Shown one piece after another: positions 6,328-7,915 of a DNA stretch of 7,915 bases. The position numbers and the translations under genes are program-made. The stretch spans positions 1 to 7,915 of the forward strand of contig JBOFWM010000119.1 in NCBI GenBank assembly GCA_051653625.1, given 5' to 3'. Below the pieces are notes generated by a model. That model made no database searches and was not told the DNA's origin. It saw only the letters and a program-made list of their open reading frames with translations. Each line of letters opens with the position of its first letter. Positions within the stretch are counted from its first letter, which is position 1. This DNA is from SFDP01 sp051653625. GTDB taxonomy: Bacteria > Bacillota > Clostridia > Lachnospirales > Lachnospiraceae.

Positions 6328-6759
6328 ATGAATATGAAAAAAAATAAAATTACATATCATGTCGGAGTCATTACATTATTTATAATAATAGGATTGGTAT
6401 TATATATATACACATCTACTACTGGATATCTTGCTTCATCTAGTATGAATATAATGCCAGTAGCATTAACAATTGTTTCGATTATTTTATTATTTAGTAT
6501 TGTATTTATAAAGAGTAATATATCAGAAATAGTAGAGGATTTGTTTTTACTCATTTCAACCATATGTTTATTAATAAGTAGCTACATATTTATAATTTCG
6601 AGAGTTGCATTGGCTGCAGATGTCTATTTTATTCCTGTGAATTATCCGGCATCTGAAAAAATTGCATTGCATACTTCGATTGTAGGAGCAAGTTTTTATA
6701 TGCTTGGAATTATTGCTATAATTATAACTTCATTCGTTGTTAAAAGAGAAGAACAATAA
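6328..6759 (+). CDS. Four-helix integral membrane protein of unknown function, paired with the GH3 gene
   Basis: I do not recognise this 143-residue protein. It has four strongly hydrophobic stretches at about 11-30, 43-62, 70-95 and 115-138, basic residues at the N-terminus (MNMKKNK) and a charged end (VKREEQ), so both termini are probably cytoplasmic. The loop between helices 3 and 4 (about 96-114, with DVYFIPVNYPASEK) should be outside. No catalytic motif is visible. The gene starts 13 bases after the GH3 stop, with GGAG at 6319-6322 five bases before the ATG, so it is almost surely co-translated with the GH3 protein. A partner that holds, exports or stabilises the doubly anchored GH3 is a reasonable guess but not shown by sequence. 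The second ATG at 6334 is a less well spaced alternative. Confidence 0.85.
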   Translation: MNMKKNKITYHVGVITLFIIIGLVLYIYTSTTGYLASSSMNIMPVALTIVSIILLFSIVFIKSNISEIVEDLFLLISTICLLISSYIFIISRVALAADVYFIPVNYPASEKIALHTSIVGASFYMLGIIAIIITSFVVKREEQ

Positions 6760-6765
6760 TAGGAT

Positions 6766-6800
6766 AACATTCACTCGGGACATGGTCTTGAGTGAATGTT
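6766..6800 (+). terminator. Strong 16-bp hairpin between membrane protein and GH2 genes, possible weak terminator
   Basis: AACATTCACTC (6766-6776) pairs perfectly with GAGTGAATGTT (6790-6800), and GGGAC (6777-6781) continues the stem with GTCTT (6785-6789) around an ATG loop, with two G-U pairs. Only three T follow before GGCG, so it lacks a proper U-tract. It may be a partial terminator, an RNA-stability element that lowers GH2 expression relative to GH3, or a bidirectional structure. No clear promoter is visible between it and the GH2 start. Confidence 0.5.
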
Positions 6801-6848
6801 TGGCGTTATAGAAAATGAAATAAAAAAAGTATAGAGTGGGAGTGTTAT

Positions 6849-7915
6849 ATGAAAAAAATAGAGTTTAATAAAGAGTGGATATGCTACAAAAATAACTGTA
6901 AAAAGAATGCTTTTCCAGTTACTGTTCCACATGATGCAATGCTTCTTGATGAGAAAAAAGAAGATAGTGTAACAGGTGTAAATTTAGGATGGTATGATGT
7001 TCAAGATTATACGTATGAAAAAGAATTTTATATATCTGAGAAAGAAAAAGAGAAGAGTATTATTTTAGAATTTGAAGGTGTTTATCATAATGTTACTATT
7101 TATTTAAATGATAAAAAGATAGGATATCAAGATTATGGTTATTCAGGGTTTTATATTGATTTGAAAGATTATGTAAAATTTGACGAAAAAAATATTATTC
7201 GATTAGAAGTGATTAATAGTGATCAACCAAATAGCAGATGGTATTCGGGAACGGGGATATACAGACCAGTGTGGATGTATCTACTTCCTAAAAAACATAT
7301 TGCATTAGATGGAATCAAAATTACTACAATAGATTATAAAAGCCGTACTATAAAGATTGAGGTTGAATTAGAAGAAAAACATCAAGAAGACATTAAAATA
7401 CAAATATTTGAAAAAGAAAAACTGATGTTAAATGTAGAATCTAATCAAATAAAAATAACAGAGAAAGGTTATAAGTGTATTGTAGAATTAGAGGATGCAA
7501 CATTATGGAGTGTAGATAATCCAACACTTTATCGGTGTTGTATTACTTACGGGAAAGATGTTAGGGAAGAAAGTTTTGGAATTCGTATGGTTGAATGTAA
7601 TCAAGAATTTGGTTTTTCAATGAATGGAGAAAGAGTTATTTTACGTGGAGCATGTATTCATCATGATAACGGATTATTAGGAGCATGTGCTTTTGATTTT
7701 GCAGAAAGAAGAAAAATTAAAATTTTAAAAGAGAATGGTTATAATGCAATACGTTCTGCACATAATCCTTGTTCAAAAGCATTACTCAAAGCTTGCGATG
7801 AGTTAGGAATGCTTGTTATGGATGAGTATGTTGATGTTTGGTATATTCATAAAACAAAAAATGATTATGCTGGTAAAGTGGAATTGAATTATAAAACAGA
7901 TTTAAAGCGACTTGT
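6849..7915 (+). CDS. GH2-family glycosidase (beta-galactosidase/beta-glucuronidase type), N-terminal part cut by window edge
   Basis: GH2 enzymes hydrolyse beta-galactosides, glucuronides, mannosides and similar. The frame is open for 355 codons to the window end. The N-terminal jelly-roll sugar-binding domain spans about 1-145, with FEGVYHNVTIYLNDKKIG and SRWYSGTGIYRPVW (129-142). An immunoglobulin-like domain follows to about 255, ending in SFGIRMVE. The catalytic barrel begins with RVILRGACIHHDNG (262-275), NAIRSAHNP (299-307, Arg302) and LVMDEYVDVW (to residue 331). The acid/base and nucleophile glutamates lie beyond the window. No signal peptide is present (MKKIEFNKEW), so the enzyme is probably cytoplasmic. 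GGGAG at 6839-6843 precedes the ATG by about 5 bases. The gene lies 89 bases after the membrane-protein gene, behind a hairpin. Family is clear, but substrate is not; DEYVDVW replaces the more common DEAFDxW-like sequence. Confidence 0.93.
   Translation, partial: MKKIEFNKEWICYKNNCKKNAFPVTVPHDAMLLDEKKEDSVTGVNLGWYDVQDYTYEKEFYISEKEKEKSIILEFEGVYHNVTIYLNDKKIGYQDYGYSGFYIDLKDYVKFDEKNIIRLEVINSDQPNSRWYSGTGIYRPVWMYLLPKKHIALDGIKITTIDYKSRTIKIEVELEEKHQEDIKIQIFEKEKLMLNVESNQIKITEKGYKCIVELEDATLWSVDNPTLYRCCITYGKDVREESFGIRMVECNQEFGFSMNGERVILRGACIHHDNGLLGACAFDFAERRKIKILKENGYNAIRSAHNPCSKALLKACDELGMLVMDEYVDVWYIHKTKNDYAGKVELNYKTDLKRL

Noticed and set aside
6098..6563. Minus-strand frames at 6098-6286 and 6357-6563
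   Set aside because: They are antisense to the GH3 membrane anchor and to the four-helix membrane protein; hydrophobicity mirrors the sense strand and nothing else supports them.
6801..6848. Promoter for the GH2 gene after the 6766-6800 hairpin
   Set aside because: TTGGCG at 6801-6806 has no proper -10 at a normal distance; GH2 may be read from the GH3 transcript through the hairpin.

Overview
The window is AT-rich and encodes mostly Lys/Glu/Ile-rich proteins with strong GGAG-type ribosome binding sites. A LicT/BglG antiterminator with RAT leaders, an HPr of Gram-positive layout, and a GH3 enzyme in the domain order seen in rumen/gut Clostridia all point to a Bacillota host. The best guess is an anaerobic gut-type Clostridia, perhaps Lachnospiraceae. 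This assignment is an inference from gene content, not a database match.

Layout. (1) Positions 1-422, minus strand: the first 140 codons of a LicT/BglG-family transcription antiterminator, cut by the window edge. (2) Positions 423-803: a divergent control region. Each side carries a promoter-like sequence, a ribonucleic antiterminator (RAT) and an intrinsic terminator that overlaps the 3' end of the RAT. The minus-strand RAT is close to consensus and precedes the antiterminator gene itself. The plus-strand RAT is more degenerate and precedes the PTS genes. (3) Positions 804-3002: a three-gene PTS operon, made of a free-standing EIIB of the glucose/beta-glucoside family, an HPr with His15 but Lys at the usual Ser46 position, and a full-length Enzyme I, closed by a strong terminator at 3018-3058. 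(4) Positions 3174-6759: a large GH3 protein with permuted domain order and a membrane segment at each end, followed 13 bases later by a four-helix membrane protein of unknown function. (5) Positions 6766-6800: a 16-bp hairpin. (6) Positions 6849-7915: the N-terminal part of a cytoplasmic GH2 glycosidase, cut by the right edge.

How they may work together. In the LicT family, HPr~P activates the regulator through PRD2 and a cognate EIIB~P represses it through PRD1. Here the regulator, a matching EIIB, HPr and EI sit side by side, and both transcription units appear to be RAT-controlled. This suggests a self-contained feedback circuit that tunes PTS phosphorylation capacity; no EIIC or EIIA is present in the window. 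The GH3, membrane-protein and GH2 genes look like a separate glycan-use unit, with GH3 outside the cell and GH2 inside. A functional link to the PTS module is only suggested by adjacency.
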